Numbered from the stretch's first letter, positions 17,806 to 27,388 are shown. The stretch is DNA of 64,000 nucleotides from Microbacterium sp. Root180 (GCF_001428485.1 NZ_LMHS01000003.1:434001-498000); one strand, 5' to 3'. Notes: generated by a model not told the origin, from the letters alone. Program-made: numbers and translations.

Positions 17806-18921
17806 TCACAGCACGTCGCCGCGCCCGGTGAGCTTCAGCGCGTCGACGACACCCTTCACCCGCTGCGCATGCTCGCTCGTGGTCACCAGGAGCGCGTCCT
17901 CGGTGTCGACCACGATGATGTCCCGCACGCCGATGAGGCTGATCACGCGATGCGTCTGACTCACGACGATGCCGCTCGCAGCATCCGACAGGATCCTCGC
18001 GTTCTCGCCGAGGATCGCGAGGTCGTTCTTGCGGCCGCCGGAGTTGAGCTTGGCGAGACTCGCGAAGTCGCCGACGTCATCCCAGTCGAAGTGGCCGGGG
18101 ATCACCGCGAGCCGCCCGCGGGCGGCCGCCGGCTCGGCGACGGCGTAGTCGATCGCGATCTTCGTGAGCGTCGGCCACACCCGGTCGACGACCGGACCGC
18201 GCAGCTCCCGGTCGTCCCACGCCTCGGCGAGGTCCATGAGCCCGGCGTACAGCTGCGGCTCGTTCTCGGCGATCTCGCCGAGCAGCACGTCGGCGCGGCA
18301 GATGAACATGCCGGCGTTCCACAGGTACGAGCGGTCGGCGAAGTACGCCTTCGCCGTCTCGAGGTCGGGCTTCTCGACGAAGCTCTCCACGAGCGCCGCC
18401 TCGGGCGCGCCGTCGATCACCAGTTCCGCACCCTTGCGCATGTACCCGAAACCGACCGACGGCTCCGAAGGCTGGATGCCGATCGTGCAGATGTAGCCCT
18501 CGCGCGCCACGGCGACCGCCTGGCGCACCGCCCACTCGAACAGGTGCGACACGCGGATCACGTGGTCGGCGGCGAACGAGCCGATGATGACGTCGGGGTT
18601 GCGACGGGACAAGACGGCCGCCGCGAGCCCGATCGCCGCGGTCGAGTCACGCGGCTCCGACTCGAGGAACACGTTCATGTCGGGGATCCCGGGCAGCTCC
18701 CTCTCGACCGCCGCGCGGTGAGCTCGCCCGGTCACCACCGCGATGCGATCGGCGCCGGCCAGCGGTTCGAGCCGGTCCCAGGTGTCGCGCAGCAGCGTCT
18801 GACCGGAGCCTGTCAGATCGTGGAGGAACTTCGGGGCGTCGGCACGCGAGAGCGGCCACAGGCGGCTCCCGATCCCGCCCGCGGGGATCACGGCGTAGAA
18901 GTCGTCGATCGGCTCTGACAT
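17806..18921 (-). CDS. manC: Mannose-1-phosphate guanylyltransferase
   Basis: Makes GDP-mannose from mannose-1-phosphate and GTP, for glycan and phosphoinositol mannoside synthesis. The 371-residue protein has the nucleotidyltransferase motif PAGGIGSRLWPLSR, the sugar-binding FVEKP motif, and lacks the isomerase domain of long bifunctional ManC. The start is fixed by a leaderless promoter: TAGCCT six bases before the ATG. It stands alone between the nucleoside operon and sdh. Confidence 0.92.
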   Translation of the reverse strand: MSEPIDDFYAVIPAGGIGSRLWPLSRADAPKFLHDLTGSGQTLLRDTWDRLEPLAGADRIAVVTGRAHRAAVERELPGIPDMNVFLESEPRDSTAAIGLAAAVLSRRNPDVIIGSFAADHVIRVSHLFEWAVRQAVAVAREGYICTIGIQPSEPSVGFGYMRKGAELVIDGAPEAALVESFVEKPDLETAKAYFADRSYLWNAGMFICRADVLLGEIAENEPQLYAGLMDLAEAWDDRELRGPVVDRVWPTLTKIAIDYAVAEPAAARGRLAVIPGHFDWDDVGDFASLAKLNSGGRKNDLAILGENARILSDAASGIVVSQTHRVISLIGVRDIIVVDTEDALLVTTSEHAQRVKGVVDALKLTGRGDVL

Positions 18922-18927
18922 GTCCCC

Positions 18928-18933
18928 AGGCTA
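18928..18933 (-). promoter_or_regulatory. -10 box of leaderless manC transcript (TAGCCT)
   Basis: TAGCCT on the minus strand, 6 bases before the ATG ending at 18921, with no Shine-Dalgarno sequence. Confidence 0.6.
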
Positions 18934-19041
18934 TCCGCGGACGGTCCCGCGCGGCGGATGGAGCGGATGCCGCAGCCCCGGCGTCCGGAAAGTTCCGTCG
19001 TTCTTGACGAGCGGGAAGATCCCTCGGCAGGGAGGCGGACT

Positions 19042-19053
19042 AAGGCACGCCTT
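19042..19053. promoter_or_regulatory. AAGGC-N2-GCCTT inverted repeat upstream of sdh
   Basis: AAGGCACGCCTT sits within ACTAAGGCACGCCTTCGT, which loosely resembles a DtxR/IdeR iron box. Iron control of sdh is known in corynebacteria, but the match here is partial, so this is a hint only. Confidence 0.25.
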
Positions 19054-19079
19054 CGTCACCGCATCACGGGATGCCGGAA

Positions 19080-19085
19080 TAGGAT
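19080..19085 (+). promoter_or_regulatory. Candidate -10 box of the sdh operon (TAGGAT)
   Basis: TAGGAT has the -10 consensus used by many genes here. A start site near 19092 would give a leader of about 95 bases before sdhC, containing the hairpin at 19108-19150. No convincing -35 was seen. Confidence 0.4.
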
Positions 19086-19107
19086 GGAGCAAGCGCCCGC
19101 GTGACGC

Positions 19108-19150
19108 CGATGGCCCGACCAGGCAGTGCCGGGTCACCCCAGGGGCATCG
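19108..19150 (+). other. Structured leader hairpin of the sdh operon
   Basis: CGATGGCCC at 19108 pairs with GGGGCATCG ending at 19150, with inner GACC/GGTC and GGC/GCC pairs. This forms a long imperfect stem between the probable promoter and the sdhC ribosome-binding site. Its role is unknown; it could be a leader control element or simply a protective stem. Confidence 0.4.
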
Positions 19151-19187
19151 ATTCCGCCTCATCATGTTCGATCCAGGGAGGACGGCC

Positions 19188-19625
19188 GTGTCTGCACCAG
19201 CACGCGTCACACCGTCGGTATCCGAAACCACTTCCCGAGTCCCCCGCGGCACTCTCTACCGCGGGAACGAAGGCATGTGGTCGTGGGTGCTGCACCGCAT
19301 CACCGGCATCGCGATCTTCTTCTTCCTGCTGGTCCACGTGCTCGACACCGCGCTGATCCGCGTGTCGCCCGAGGCCTACGACGCCGTCATCGGCACCTAC
19401 AAGAACCCGATTATGGGAGTCGGCGAGGTCGCGCTCGTGGGCGCCGTCGCGTATCACGCCTACAACGGCCTGCGCATCATCCTCGTCGACATGTTCACGT
19501 GGGCCACGCGCATGCAGCGCCAGCTCTGGTGGGGCGTACTGGGCCTGTGGGTCGTGACGATGCTCGCCTTCGTGCCGCGCCACCTCATCAACGTCTTCTC
19601 CGAGCTCGGGCAGGGGGGCCACTGA
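19188..19625 (+). CDS. sdhC: Succinate dehydrogenase cytochrome b subunit
   Basis: Membrane anchor that carries heme b and the quinone site of complex II. I choose the GTG at 19188 because GGGAGG lies 6 bases upstream, giving 145 residues. The HRITGIAIFFFLLVHVLD segment is the family signature, and three helices are visible. The last residues overlap the sdhD start (TGATG). It is the first gene of sdhCDAB. Confidence 0.92.
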   Translation: MSAPARVTPSVSETTSRVPRGTLYRGNEGMWSWVLHRITGIAIFFFLLVHVLDTALIRVSPEAYDAVIGTYKNPIMGVGEVALVGAVAYHAYNGLRIILVDMFTWATRMQRQLWWGVLGLWVVTMLAFVPRHLINVFSELGQGGH

Positions 19626-20074
19626 TGACCATCGCCGAGCCCCGCGCTCCCCGCTCCGCCGTCCGCCGGAAGGGTCCGAACCTCGAGAAGTGGGGCTGGA
19701 TCTACATGCGCGTCTCGGGCGTGCTGCTGATCGTCCTCATCTTCGGCCACCTGTTCATCAACCTGATGACGGGCACCGGCATCCACCAGATCGACTTCGC
19801 ATTCGTCGCCGGAAAGTTCGCCACGCCGTTCTGGCAGTGGTGGGACGTCCTGATGCTGTGGCTCGCCCTGATCCACGGCGCCAACGGCATGCGAACGGTC
19901 GTCAACGACTACGTCGCCCACGACGGCACCCGCAAGGTGCTCGTGTGGGCGCTGTGGCTGTCGGCCGCATTCCTCATCCTCCTCGGCACGCTCGTGGTGT
20001 TCACGTTCGACCCCTGCATCGGTGTGACGAGCGACAGCTCGCTCTGGGACATGTGCCAGAGCGTGACGAACTGA
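19625..20074 (+). CDS. sdhD: Succinate dehydrogenase hydrophobic membrane anchor subunit
   Basis: A 149-residue three-helix membrane protein that pairs with SdhC to hold heme and quinone. The [20 protein letters not shown] segment gives the conserved His of the second anchor subunit, followed by the [13 protein letters not shown] segment. The TGATG overlap couples it to sdhC. sdhA follows 31 bases later. Confidence 0.92.
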   Translation: MTIAEPRAPRSAVRRKGPNLEKWGWIYMRVSGVLLIVLIFGHLFINLMTGTGIHQIDFAFVAGKFATPFWQWWDVLMLWLALIHGANGMRTVVNDYVAHDGTRKVLVWALWLSAAFLILLGTLVVFTFDPCIGVTSDSSLWDMCQSVTN

Positions 20075-20105
20075 CGAGCGCACCCTCGACCGAAGGCATC
20101 ACAGA

Positions 20106-21932
20106 GTGACCACTCAGACCGCGGACTCCTACGTCAAGGACGGCGTCCACTACCACCAGTTCGACATCGTCATCGTGGGCGCCGGCGGCGCCGGCATGCG
20201 GGCGGCGATCGAGGCCGGTCCCGGCGCCAAGACGGCGGTGATCTCGAAGCTCTACCCCACGCGGTCCCATACGGGCGCCGCGCAGGGCGGCATGGCCGCG
20301 GCGCTCGCGAACGTCGAAGAGGACTCCTGGGAGTGGCACACCTTCGACACCGTCAAGGGCGGCGACTACCTCGTCGACCAGGACGCGGCCGAGATCCTCG
20401 CGAAAGAGGCGATCGACGCGGTCATCGACCTCGAGAACATGGGCCTGCCCTTCAACCGCACGCCCGAGGGCAAGATCGACCAGCGCCGCTTCGGCGGGCA
20501 CACCGCCGATCACGGCAAGACCCCCGTGCGCCGCGCCTGCTACGCCGCCGACCGCACCGGCCACATGATCCTCCAGACGCTGTTCCAGAACTGCGTCAAG
20601 CTGGGCATCAACTTCTTCAACGAGTTCTACGTGCTCGACCTGATCACGGTGAAGGATGCTGCGGGCAAGACCGAGATCGCGGGCGTGGTCGCCTACGAGC
20701 TGGCCACGGGAGATCTCCACGTCTTCCAGTCGAAGGCCGTGATCTTCGCGACGGGCGGCTTCGGAAAGATCTTCAAGACGACCTCCAACGCGCACACCCT
20801 CACCGGTGACGGCGTCGGCATCATCTGGCGCAAGGGTCTGCCGCTGGAGGACATGGAGTTCTTCCAGTTCCATCCGACCGGCCTGGCCGGCCTCGGCATC
20901 CTGCTCACCGAAGGTGCGCGCGGTGAGGGCGCGATTCTGCGCAACGTGTCCGGCGAGCGCTTCATGGAGCGCTATGCGCCCACGATCAAGGACCTCGCAC
21001 CGCGCGACATCGTCAGCCGCTGCATGGTCCAGGAGGTGGCCGAGGGCCGCGGCGCGGGCCCGCACCGCGACTACGTGCTCCTGGACTGCACCCACCTCGG
21101 CGCCGAAGTGCTCGAGACGAAGCTGCCCGACATCACGGAGTTCGCCCGCACCTACCTGGGCGTCGACCCTGTGGTCGAGCCGGTGCCGGTCATGCCGACC
21201 GCGCACTACGCGATGGGCGGCATCCCGACCAACAACGACGCCCAGGTGCTCGCGGACAACACCACCGTCGTCCCCGGCCTCTACGCCGCCGGCGAGTGCG
21301 CCTGCGTGTCGGTGCACGGCTCGAACCGCCTGGGCACCAACTCGCTCCTCGACATCAACGTGTTCGGCAAGCGCGCCGGCCGTAACGCCGTCGAGTACGT
21401 CAAGACCGCCGAGTTCGTGGCGCTCCCCGACGACCCCGCCGCCGAGGTGCGCGGGCTCATCGAGGGGCTGCGGAACAACCAGGGCACCGAGCGCATCGCC
21501 GTGCTGCGCAAGCGGCTGCAGGACGAGATGGACCGCAAGGCCCAGGTGTTCCGCACCGATGAGTCCCTCGGCGAGGTGCTCGACGTGATCGAGGAGCTGC
21601 GCGAGCGCTTCAAGAACATCCATGTCGACGACAAGGGCAAGCGCTTCAACACCGACCTGCTCGAGGCCGTCGAACTGGGCTTCCTGCTCGACATCGCCGA
21701 GGTCGTCGTCGTCACGGCGAAGAACCGCAAGGAGAGCCGCGGCGGTCACATGCGCGACGACTTCCCGCAGCGCGACGACGAGAACTACATGCAGCACACG
21801 ATGGCGTACCTGTCGGGCGACGCGGGATCCTCGCACGCCGAGGACCACATCCGCCTGGGCTGGAAGCCGGTCGTCTTCACCAAGAACGACAAGGGCGAGT
21901 TGAACTACCCGCCGATGGAGAGGAAGTACTGA
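20106..21932 (+). CDS. sdhA: Succinate dehydrogenase flavoprotein subunit
   Basis: Catalytic subunit of complex II, oxidising succinate to fumarate. The 608-residue protein has the FAD-binding [13 protein letters not shown] loop, the [13 protein letters not shown] segment around the covalent-FAD histidine, [24 protein letters not shown], the HYAMGGI motif and the [16 protein letters not shown] motif. GTG start. Its stop overlaps the sdhB start (TGATG). Confidence 0.97.
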   Translation: MTTQTADSYVKDGVHYHQFDIVIVGAGGAGMRAAIEAGPGAKTAVISKLYPTRSHTGAAQGGMAAALANVEEDSWEWHTFDTVKGGDYLVDQDAAEILAKEAIDAVIDLENMGLPFNRTPEGKIDQRRFGGHTADHGKTPVRRACYAADRTGHMILQTLFQNCVKLGINFFNEFYVLDLITVKDAAGKTEIAGVVAYELATGDLHVFQSKAVIFATGGFGKIFKTTSNAHTLTGDGVGIIWRKGLPLEDMEFFQFHPTGLAGLGILLTEGARGEGAILRNVSGERFMERYAPTIKDLAPRDIVSRCMVQEVAEGRGAGPHRDYVLLDCTHLGAEVLETKLPDITEFARTYLGVDPVVEPVPVMPTAHYAMGGIPTNNDAQVLADNTTVVPGLYAAGECACVSVHGSNRLGTNSLLDINVFGKRAGRNAVEYVKTAEFVALPDDPAAEVRGLIEGLRNNQGTERIAVLRKRLQDEMDRKAQVFRTDESLGEVLDVIEELRERFKNIHVDDKGKRFNTDLLEAVELGFLLDIAEVVVVTAKNRKESRGGHMRDDFPQRDDENYMQHTMAYLSGDAGSSHAEDHIRLGWKPVVFTKNDKGELNYPPMERKY

Positions 21933-22720
21933 TGGCGAGCCTCGTCGCAGTCGACGCGCCCTCGGACGCGACCACCGAGGTCCAGACCCCGGCCGACACC
22001 GGCATCCAGTCGTTCCTGGTGACCTTCATCATCCGCCGGTTCGATCCGGAGGTCGACGAGGAGCCGCGCTGGGTCGACTACGACGTGGAGCTGTACTCCA
22101 CCGACCGCGTGCTCGACGCGCTCCACAAGATCAAGTGGGAGGTCGACGGCTCGCTGACGTTCCGGCGCTCGTGCGCCCACGGCATCTGCGGTTCGGATGC
22201 GATGCGCATCAACGGCCGCAACCGGCTGGCCTGCAAGACGCTGATCAAGGACCTCGACATCTCGCAGCCGATCTACGTCGAGGCGATCAAGGGCCTTCCG
22301 CTCGAGAAGGACCTCGTCGTCGACATGGAGCCGTTCTTCGCCTCCTACCGCGAGGTGCAGCCGTTCCTCATCGCGAATTCGAAGCCCGAGGCAGGCAAGG
22401 AGCGCATCCAGTCGATCGTCGACCGCGAGGTCTTCGACGACACCACGAAGTGCATCCTGTGCGCCGCGTGCACGTCGTCCTGCCCGGTCTTCTGGACCGA
22501 TGGGCAGTACTTCGGCCCGGCCGCGATCGTGAACGCGCACCGTTTCATCTTCGACTCGCGCGATGACGCGGGCGACGTGCGCCTGGACATCCTCAACGAC
22601 AAGGAGGGCGTGTGGCGCTGCCGCACGACCTTCAACTGCACCGAGGCCTGCCCACGCGGCATCGAGGTGACCAAGGCGATCGCAGAGGTCAAGCAGGCGG
22701 TTCTGCGCGGACGGCCCTAA
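21932..22720 (+). CDS. sdhB: Succinate dehydrogenase iron-sulfur subunit
   Basis: Carries electrons from FAD to quinone. In 262 residues it has the 2Fe-2S motif SCAHGICGSDAMRINGRNRLAC and two ferredoxin-type clusters, CILCAACTSSCP and CTEACPRGI. The N-terminal extension of about 25 residues is poorly conserved. The stop codon TAA is also the first three bases of the -10 box of the next gene. Confidence 0.97.
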   Translation: MASLVAVDAPSDATTEVQTPADTGIQSFLVTFIIRRFDPEVDEEPRWVDYDVELYSTDRVLDALHKIKWEVDGSLTFRRSCAHGICGSDAMRINGRNRLACKTLIKDLDISQPIYVEAIKGLPLEKDLVVDMEPFFASYREVQPFLIANSKPEAGKERIQSIVDREVFDDTTKCILCAACTSSCPVFWTDGQYFGPAAIVNAHRFIFDSRDDAGDVRLDILNDKEGVWRCRTTFNCTEACPRGIEVTKAIAEVKQAVLRGRP

Positions 22721-22723
22721 GCT
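22718..22723 (+). promoter_or_regulatory. -10 box (TAAGCT) overlapping the sdhB stop
   Basis: TAAGCT begins with the sdhB TAA stop and lies 7 bases before the GTG at 22731; no Shine-Dalgarno sequence is present, consistent with a leaderless transcript. Confidence 0.55.
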
Positions 22724-22730
22724 TCCCTGC

Positions 22731-23972
22731 GTGACACAGTCGCAGCGCGACGACGCGCCCCTCGCCCCGTCCCTTCCCCGAACCCTCCGCTCCGCACGCA
22801 TCGCGGTGACGGCCGCCTACGCGGCCCAGGGTCTGGGCTACGCCGTCATCGTGACGTCCCTGCCCGCCCTCAAGGCGCGCCAGGAGGTCGGTGACGACGT
22901 CGTCACGATCCTCGTGCTCGGCGTGGCCCTGACCGCGGCGCTCGGCTCGGTGATCGCGAATGCCGTGGCGGTGCGGTGGGGCAGCAGGACGGCGCTGGCG
23001 CTCGGCCTCATCGTGCAGGCGATCGCGCTTCCGGTCATCGCACTGCCGACGGAGTTCCCCGTGTTCGCCGGCGCCTTCGCCGTGTTCGGCATCGGCCTCG
23101 GCTGCGTCGACGCGGCAGCGGCCATGCAGGGCGTCGCCGTGCAGCGGGCCTACGGGCGTCACCTCCTGGGCGGCTTCTTCGCCGCCGCGACGGCCGCGGC
23201 CATCGCCGGAGCCCTGCTCGTGTCGGGGGTCGCGCTCTCCGCGGTCGGCGCGGGTGTCGCGCTGACGTGCGCCGCCGTCATCGCACTGGCGGCCGCCCTG
23301 GCCGGAGTGAGGTTCTTCGCGCGGGAGGTGCCCATCGACGAGGTGCTGCCGAAGGCAGAGCGCGCGAAGCTCCCGCGCGCGGGCATCTGGGCGTTCGGGC
23401 TCGTCATCCTCGCCGTGTTCGTCGCCGACTCCGCGGTGAGCACGTGGAGCACGGTCTACCTGCAGGACGACCTCGCGGCGCTGGCCTGGATCGCACCGCT
23501 CGGATACGCCGTGTATCAGGCCGTCGTGCTCCTGACGCGCCTCGCGACCGATCGCCTGGTGCCGAGACTCGGTCGCGGGCGGCTCGTCGCGATCGCAGCA
23601 TCCGTCTCCGCCGTCGGCTGCGTGATCATCGCCCTCCTCCCCTTCCCGGTCGCCGCGATCATCGGGTTCGCGCTCGCGGGCGTCAGCGCCGGCGTGCTCA
23701 TCCCGGTGACCTTCGGCGCTGCCGGAGAGCTCGCGCCGGAGCACAGCGACCAGGTCATCGCCCGCGTGAACCTCTTCAACTACGCCGGCGCGATCCTCGG
23801 CGCTGTCGTCGTCGGCCTGCTCGCGGAGGGACCAGGCCTCGGCATCGCCTTCCTGCTGCCCGCCGTCGCGCTGGCCGCGATCCTGTTCGCGGTCCCACGC
23901 TTTCGCGCCATGCCCACGCGCGCGGTCGCCGGCGTCGCCCCCGCGACGTCGGACGACCCGAGCAGTCGCTAA
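22731..23972 (+). CDS. MFS transporter
   Basis: A 413-residue major facilitator with about twelve hydrophobic helices in two halves. The short loop after helix 2 and the VYQAVVLLTRLATDRLVPRLGRGRLV segment in the second half match the MFS loop 2-3 motif. The substrate is not recognisable; it resembles sugar/drug permeases of the FucP/YbjJ type only broadly. It has its own leaderless promoter although it follows sdhB closely. Confidence 0.82.
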   Translation: MTQSQRDDAPLAPSLPRTLRSARIAVTAAYAAQGLGYAVIVTSLPALKARQEVGDDVVTILVLGVALTAALGSVIANAVAVRWGSRTALALGLIVQAIALPVIALPTEFPVFAGAFAVFGIGLGCVDAAAAMQGVAVQRAYGRHLLGGFFAAATAAAIAGALLVSGVALSAVGAGVALTCAAVIALAAALAGVRFFAREVPIDEVLPKAERAKLPRAGIWAFGLVILAVFVADSAVSTWSTVYLQDDLAALAWIAPLGYAVYQAVVLLTRLATDRLVPRLGRGRLVAIAASVSAVGCVIIALLPFPVAAIIGFALAGVSAGVLIPVTFGAAGELAPEHSDQVIARVNLFNYAGAILGAVVVGLLAEGPGLGIAFLLPAVALAAILFAVPRFRAMPTRAVAGVAPATSDDPSSR

Positions 23973-23975
23973 TCT
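23970..23975 (+). promoter_or_regulatory. -10 box (TAATCT) overlapping the MFS gene stop
   Basis: TAATCT begins with the TAA stop of the MFS gene and lies 6 bases before the GTG at 23982, with no Shine-Dalgarno sequence. Confidence 0.6.
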
Positions 23976-23981
23976 GACACC

Positions 23982-25292
23982 GTGACCCAGACGCCCCCGC
24001 CGGACGCCCGCGCGGCGGCCGACGCCGCGCAGCGCGAGGAGGAGTCGCTGCGCGAGCGGTGGGAGCAGACCGAGCACAGCCTGCGTCAGCGCTTCGACGC
24101 CCCCATCAGCCGTGCCACGCGTCTCACCCAGGCGACGATGGAATGGTTCCCGGTGCGCGTGTGGCGGAACTTCCTCGTCGAGAACGGCTTCCTGCTGTCG
24201 GCGGGCGTGAGCTACGTCGCGCTGTTCGCGTGCTTCGCCGCGATCTACCTCCTGTTCGCGATCGCGGGACTGTGGCTCGGCGGCAGCCCCGAGGCGGTCG
24301 AACGGCTGATCGATCTCATCAACAGCTACATCCCCGGCCTCATCTCCGACGACAGCGCCTTCGCCACCCCGGCCGCGGTGCAGGCCATCGCCTCGGAGAA
24401 CGCCGGGGTGCTCGGATGGACGAGCGTCATCGCACTCGGTGTCCTGATCTGGACCGCCATCGACTGGGTGACCTATACCCGGCGCGCGGTGCGCGAGCTG
24501 TTCGCGATCCCGCCGGATCGCCGCAGCTACTTCCTCCTCAAGGCCCGCGACCTGCTCGCCGCCGTCATCTTCGGTGCGGCGCTCATCCTGGGTGCGGCGC
24601 TGAGCTCGGTCGGCAGCATGACCGTCGACTGGCTCTTCTCCGTCTTCGGCTGGGGAAAGGCGAGCGAGCTCGTCGACGCGACGGTGCGCGTGGGCTCGCT
24701 CTTCGTCGGATTCGCCGTGACCTCGGCGGCGCTCGTGGGGCTCTTCCGGTTCCTGACGGGAACCAAGCTGCCGTGGCGCCGCATCTGGCCGGGCGCGATG
24801 ATCGGCGGCCTGGGGTTGTCGGTGCTGCAGCTCGGCGCAGGCCTGCTTCTCAGCTACACGCCGTCCAACCCGCTCCTGGCCGGGTTCGCCTTCTTCATCG
24901 GCATGCTCCTCTGGTTCCGGCTGATGGGGATCGTCCTGCTCACCTCGGCATCCTGGGTCGCAGTCGCCGCCCGTGATCGCGACGTCGTGCTGCTGCCGCA
25001 GACCGAGGCCGAGCGCCTCGCCGCCGAGCACGCGGCGCTCGTCATCGCCGCGCAGGTGCGCCTGCGCACCGCGAAGGATGCCCGCGCGCAGGCGCGGTGG
25101 TGGCGTGTGCCCCTCGCCGATCGCGCCGTGCACGACGCCGAGGAAGAGCTGCGCCAGGTGCAGGAGGTCGCGCCGCCGGATCCGCACGCCAAGACGGTGC
25201 CGGGAACACGCCTGCCGAAGCACGTCGCCGCGGGCGCGGCCACGGCCGAGGGGTCGTCCGCCGTTCTGGCCGACGGGACCGGAGACCGCTGA
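23982..25292 (+). CDS. YihY/virulence factor BrkB family membrane protein
   Basis: A 436-residue inner membrane protein. A charged N-terminal helix of about 45 residues precedes six hydrophobic helices that carry the family landmarks, among them LSAGVSYVALFACFA and the late PWRRIWPGAMIGGLG segment. A charged tail of about 100 residues follows. The family was once called RNase BN in error; its function is not established. Transcription is probably from its own promoter. Confidence 0.86.
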   Translation: MTQTPPPDARAAADAAQREEESLRERWEQTEHSLRQRFDAPISRATRLTQATMEWFPVRVWRNFLVENGFLLSAGVSYVALFACFAAIYLLFAIAGLWLGGSPEAVERLIDLINSYIPGLISDDSAFATPAAVQAIASENAGVLGWTSVIALGVLIWTAIDWVTYTRRAVRELFAIPPDRRSYFLLKARDLLAAVIFGAALILGAALSSVGSMTVDWLFSVFGWGKASELVDATVRVGSLFVGFAVTSAALVGLFRFLTGTKLPWRRIWPGAMIGGLGLSVLQLGAGLLLSYTPSNPLLAGFAFFIGMLLWFRLMGIVLLTSASWVAVAARDRDVVLLPQTEAERLAAEHAALVIAAQVRLRTAKDARAQARWWRVPLADRAVHDAEEELRQVQEVAPPDPHAKTVPGTRLPKHVAAGAATAEGSSAVLADGTGDR

Positions 25293-25370
25293 CCGACCGC
25301 GCCGCCGCCGCCGCCGAAGGACGGCGCGACGGAGCCCGCACAGCGGGGCCGGCGTGTCCGCGCCCCCGGC

Positions 25371-25376
25371 TAGGCT
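25371..25376 (+). promoter_or_regulatory. -10 box of leaderless xth transcript (TAGGCT)
   Basis: TAGGCT lies 7 bases before the GTG at 25384; there is no Shine-Dalgarno sequence. Confidence 0.6.
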
Positions 25377-25383
25377 GACGGGC

Positions 25384-26232
25384 GTGTCACGCCGCGTCCG
25401 CATCGCTTCCGTCAACGTCAACGGCATCCGCGCCGCCACCCGCAAGGGCATGATCGAGTGGCTCGACGAGGCCGATGTCGACGTCATGGCCCTGCAAGAG
25501 GTGCGTGCGACTCTCGAAGAGCTGCAGACCGCGCTCCCGGGCTGGGAGCTCGTCAACGACGAGGCGCTCGCCAAGGGGCGTGCCGGCGTCGCGATCGCCA
25601 CCCGCCTGCCCGCCGTCGAGGTGCGCCGCGTGCTCGGGCCCGAGCCGCTCGACTCCGCCGGTCGCTGGATCGAGGCCGACCTCGACATCGACGGCGAGCG
25701 CCTCACTGTGGTGAGCGCCTACGTCCACACCGGTGAGGCCGACACCCCGCGGCAGGACGCCAAGTGGGCCTTCCTCGACGCAATGGAGAAGCGGATGCCG
25801 CAGCTCCAGCAGTCCTCTGCCCTCGCCGTGGTGATGGGCGACCTCAACGTCGGCCACCGCGAGCTCGATATCCGCAATTGGAAGGGGAACGTCAAGAAGG
25901 CGGGCTTCCTCCCCCGGGAACGCGCCTACTTCGATCGCTTCCTCGGCCGCGCCGGCGAGCAGGTCGCGGGTGTCGACGGATCGAGCGGAGTGGGGCTCGG
26001 CTGGGTCGACGTCGGCCGGGCCGCGCACGGCGAGGTCGACGGTCCGTACACCTGGTGGTCCATGCGGGGCCGGGCGTTCGACAACGACAGCGGCTGGCGC
26101 ATCGACTACCACCTCGCCACCGCGGCGCTCGCCGAGCGGGTGTCGAACTACCGGGTCGTCCGTGCGCCGTCGTGGGACACCCGCTGGAGCGACCACTCCC
26201 CCGTCGTGGCCGACTACGCGATCGGCCACTGA
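25384..26232 (+). CDS. xth: Exodeoxyribonuclease III / AP endonuclease
   Basis: Repairs abasic sites and 3' blocks in DNA. The 282-residue protein is a complete EEP-fold enzyme: SVNVNGIRAA at the N-terminus, the metal-binding Glu in ALQEVRA, VVMGDLNVGH with the catalytic Asp and Asn, and IDYHLA plus WSDHSPVVADY at the end. I start at the GTG at 25384 because it begins the conserved domain and has a leaderless promoter; longer readings upstream have no conserved sequence. Confidence 0.92.
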   Translation: MSRRVRIASVNVNGIRAATRKGMIEWLDEADVDVMALQEVRATLEELQTALPGWELVNDEALAKGRAGVAIATRLPAVEVRRVLGPEPLDSAGRWIEADLDIDGERLTVVSAYVHTGEADTPRQDAKWAFLDAMEKRMPQLQQSSALAVVMGDLNVGHRELDIRNWKGNVKKAGFLPRERAYFDRFLGRAGEQVAGVDGSSGVGLGWVDVGRAAHGEVDGPYTWWSMRGRAFDNDSGWRIDYHLATAALAERVSNYRVVRAPSWDTRWSDHSPVVADYAIGH

Positions 26233-26276
26233 CCTCGGCGTCGGCGGGCGCGGCATCCGCTGTTCGCTGCCCGCCC

Positions 26277-26282
26277 TAGGAT
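26277..26282 (+). promoter_or_regulatory. -10 box of leaderless trpS transcript (TAGGAT)
   Basis: TAGGAT lies 6 bases before the GTG at 26289; there is no Shine-Dalgarno sequence. Confidence 0.6.
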
Positions 26283-26288
26283 TGTCGG

Positions 26289-27293
26289 GTGAGTAAACCG
26301 CGCCTGTACTCCGGAATGCAGCCCTCCGCCGACTCTCTGCAGATCGGCAACTACATCGGGGCGCTCCTGCAATGGCGCGACCTGCAGGAGTCATACGACG
26401 CATTCTTCTCGGTCGTCGACCTGCACGCCCTCACGGTGCCGAATGACCCGGGCGAGCTCCGCGAGAAGACGCGCCGCACCGCCGCGCAGTACATCGCCGC
26501 GGGGATCGAGCCCTCGAAGTCCACGCTCTACGTGCAGTCGCACGTGCGCGCGCACGCCGAGCTGGCGTGGATCCTCTCGACCATCACCGGCTTCGGCGAG
26601 GCCGGACGGATGACGCAGTTCAAGGACAAGTCGTCGCGGTACGGCACCGACGTCACCTCGGTCGGCCTCTTCACCTACCCGGTGCTCATGGCCGCCGACA
26701 TCCTGCTCTACCAGACCGACATCGTGCCCGTCGGCGACGACCAGAAGCAGCACGTCGAGCTGACGCGCGACCTGGCCGAGCGCTTCAACAGCCGCTACGG
26801 CACGACCTTCACCGTTCCCATGCCCGTCATCCAGAAGGAGACGGCGCGCATCTTCGACCTCCAGAATCCGGTGGCGAAGATGTCCAAGTCGGCCGAGTCG
26901 GATGCCGGTGTACTGTGGCTGCTCGACGACCCGGCGGCGAGCGCGAAGAAGATTATGCGCGCGGTCACCGACAGCGAGGGCAGCGTGCGCTATGACCGCG
27001 ACGCGAAGCCGGGCGTATCGAACCTGCTCGTGATCTACGCCGCCCTCACCGGCCGCCAGATCCCGGCGATCGAGGACGAGTACGCCGGCCGCGGCTACGG
27101 GGACTTCAAGAAGGGTCTCGCCGAGGTCGTCGTCGAGGAGTTCGGTCCGGTGCGTCAGCGCGCGCTCGACCTGCTCGCGGACCCTGCCGAGCTCGACCGC
27201 GTCCTCGCGGCCAACGCGGCCAAGGCCGATGCCGTCGCCGACCGCACCCTGGCCGACGTCTACGACAAGGTGGGCCTCCTCCGCCGGGTCTGA
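26289..27293 (+). CDS. trpS: Tryptophanyl-tRNA synthetase
   Basis: Charges tRNA-Trp, the gene for which is in this same window at 61439-61511. The 334-residue class I enzyme starts with [18 protein letters not shown], where IGNY stands in the HIGH position, and has KMSKS followed by AES. The length is typical of bacterial TrpRS. Leaderless GTG start. The stop is followed after 10 bases by the first arm of an inverted-repeat unit. Confidence 0.96.
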   Translation: MSKPRLYSGMQPSADSLQIGNYIGALLQWRDLQESYDAFFSVVDLHALTVPNDPGELREKTRRTAAQYIAAGIEPSKSTLYVQSHVRAHAELAWILSTITGFGEAGRMTQFKDKSSRYGTDVTSVGLFTYPVLMAADILLYQTDIVPVGDDQKQHVELTRDLAERFNSRYGTTFTVPMPVIQKETARIFDLQNPVAKMSKSAESDAGVLWLLDDPAASAKKIMRAVTDSEGSVRYDRDAKPGVSNLLVIYAALTGRQIPAIEDEYAGRGYGDFKKGLAEVVVEEFGPVRQRALDLLADPAELDRVLAANAAKADAVADRTLADVYDKVGLLRRV

Positions 27294-27303
27294 GGTCGGC
27301 ATC

Positions 27304-27388
27304 GTGCACAACGTCGGCATCCGCCGATCAGAGGAACGGCTCAGTCGGCTTTCCGTCCGGTCGCGCGCGAACTTCCGACGCTGTGCAC
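27304..27388. repeat. Inverted-repeat unit C of the nuclease-flanking family
   Basis: Left arm GTGCACAACGTCGGC (27304-27318) and right arm TCCGACGCTGTGCAC (27374-27388) are inverted copies (13 of 15 pair) with a 55-base centre. The geometry is the same as units A and B at 28317 and 28469. It overlaps the last 16 codons of the DUF559 gene and may end trpS transcription. Confidence 0.7.

Noticed and set aside
23982..25292. Ribonuclease BN annotation for the YihY-like protein.
   Set aside because: That name for the family was an error; no nuclease motif is present.
22689..25706. A minus-strand open frame of about 1000 codons across the MFS, YihY and start of the exonuclease genes.
   Set aside because: The composition is His/Arg/Asp-rich with no conserved motif, and it is antisense to three well-supported genes. 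It is a GC-driven shadow frame.
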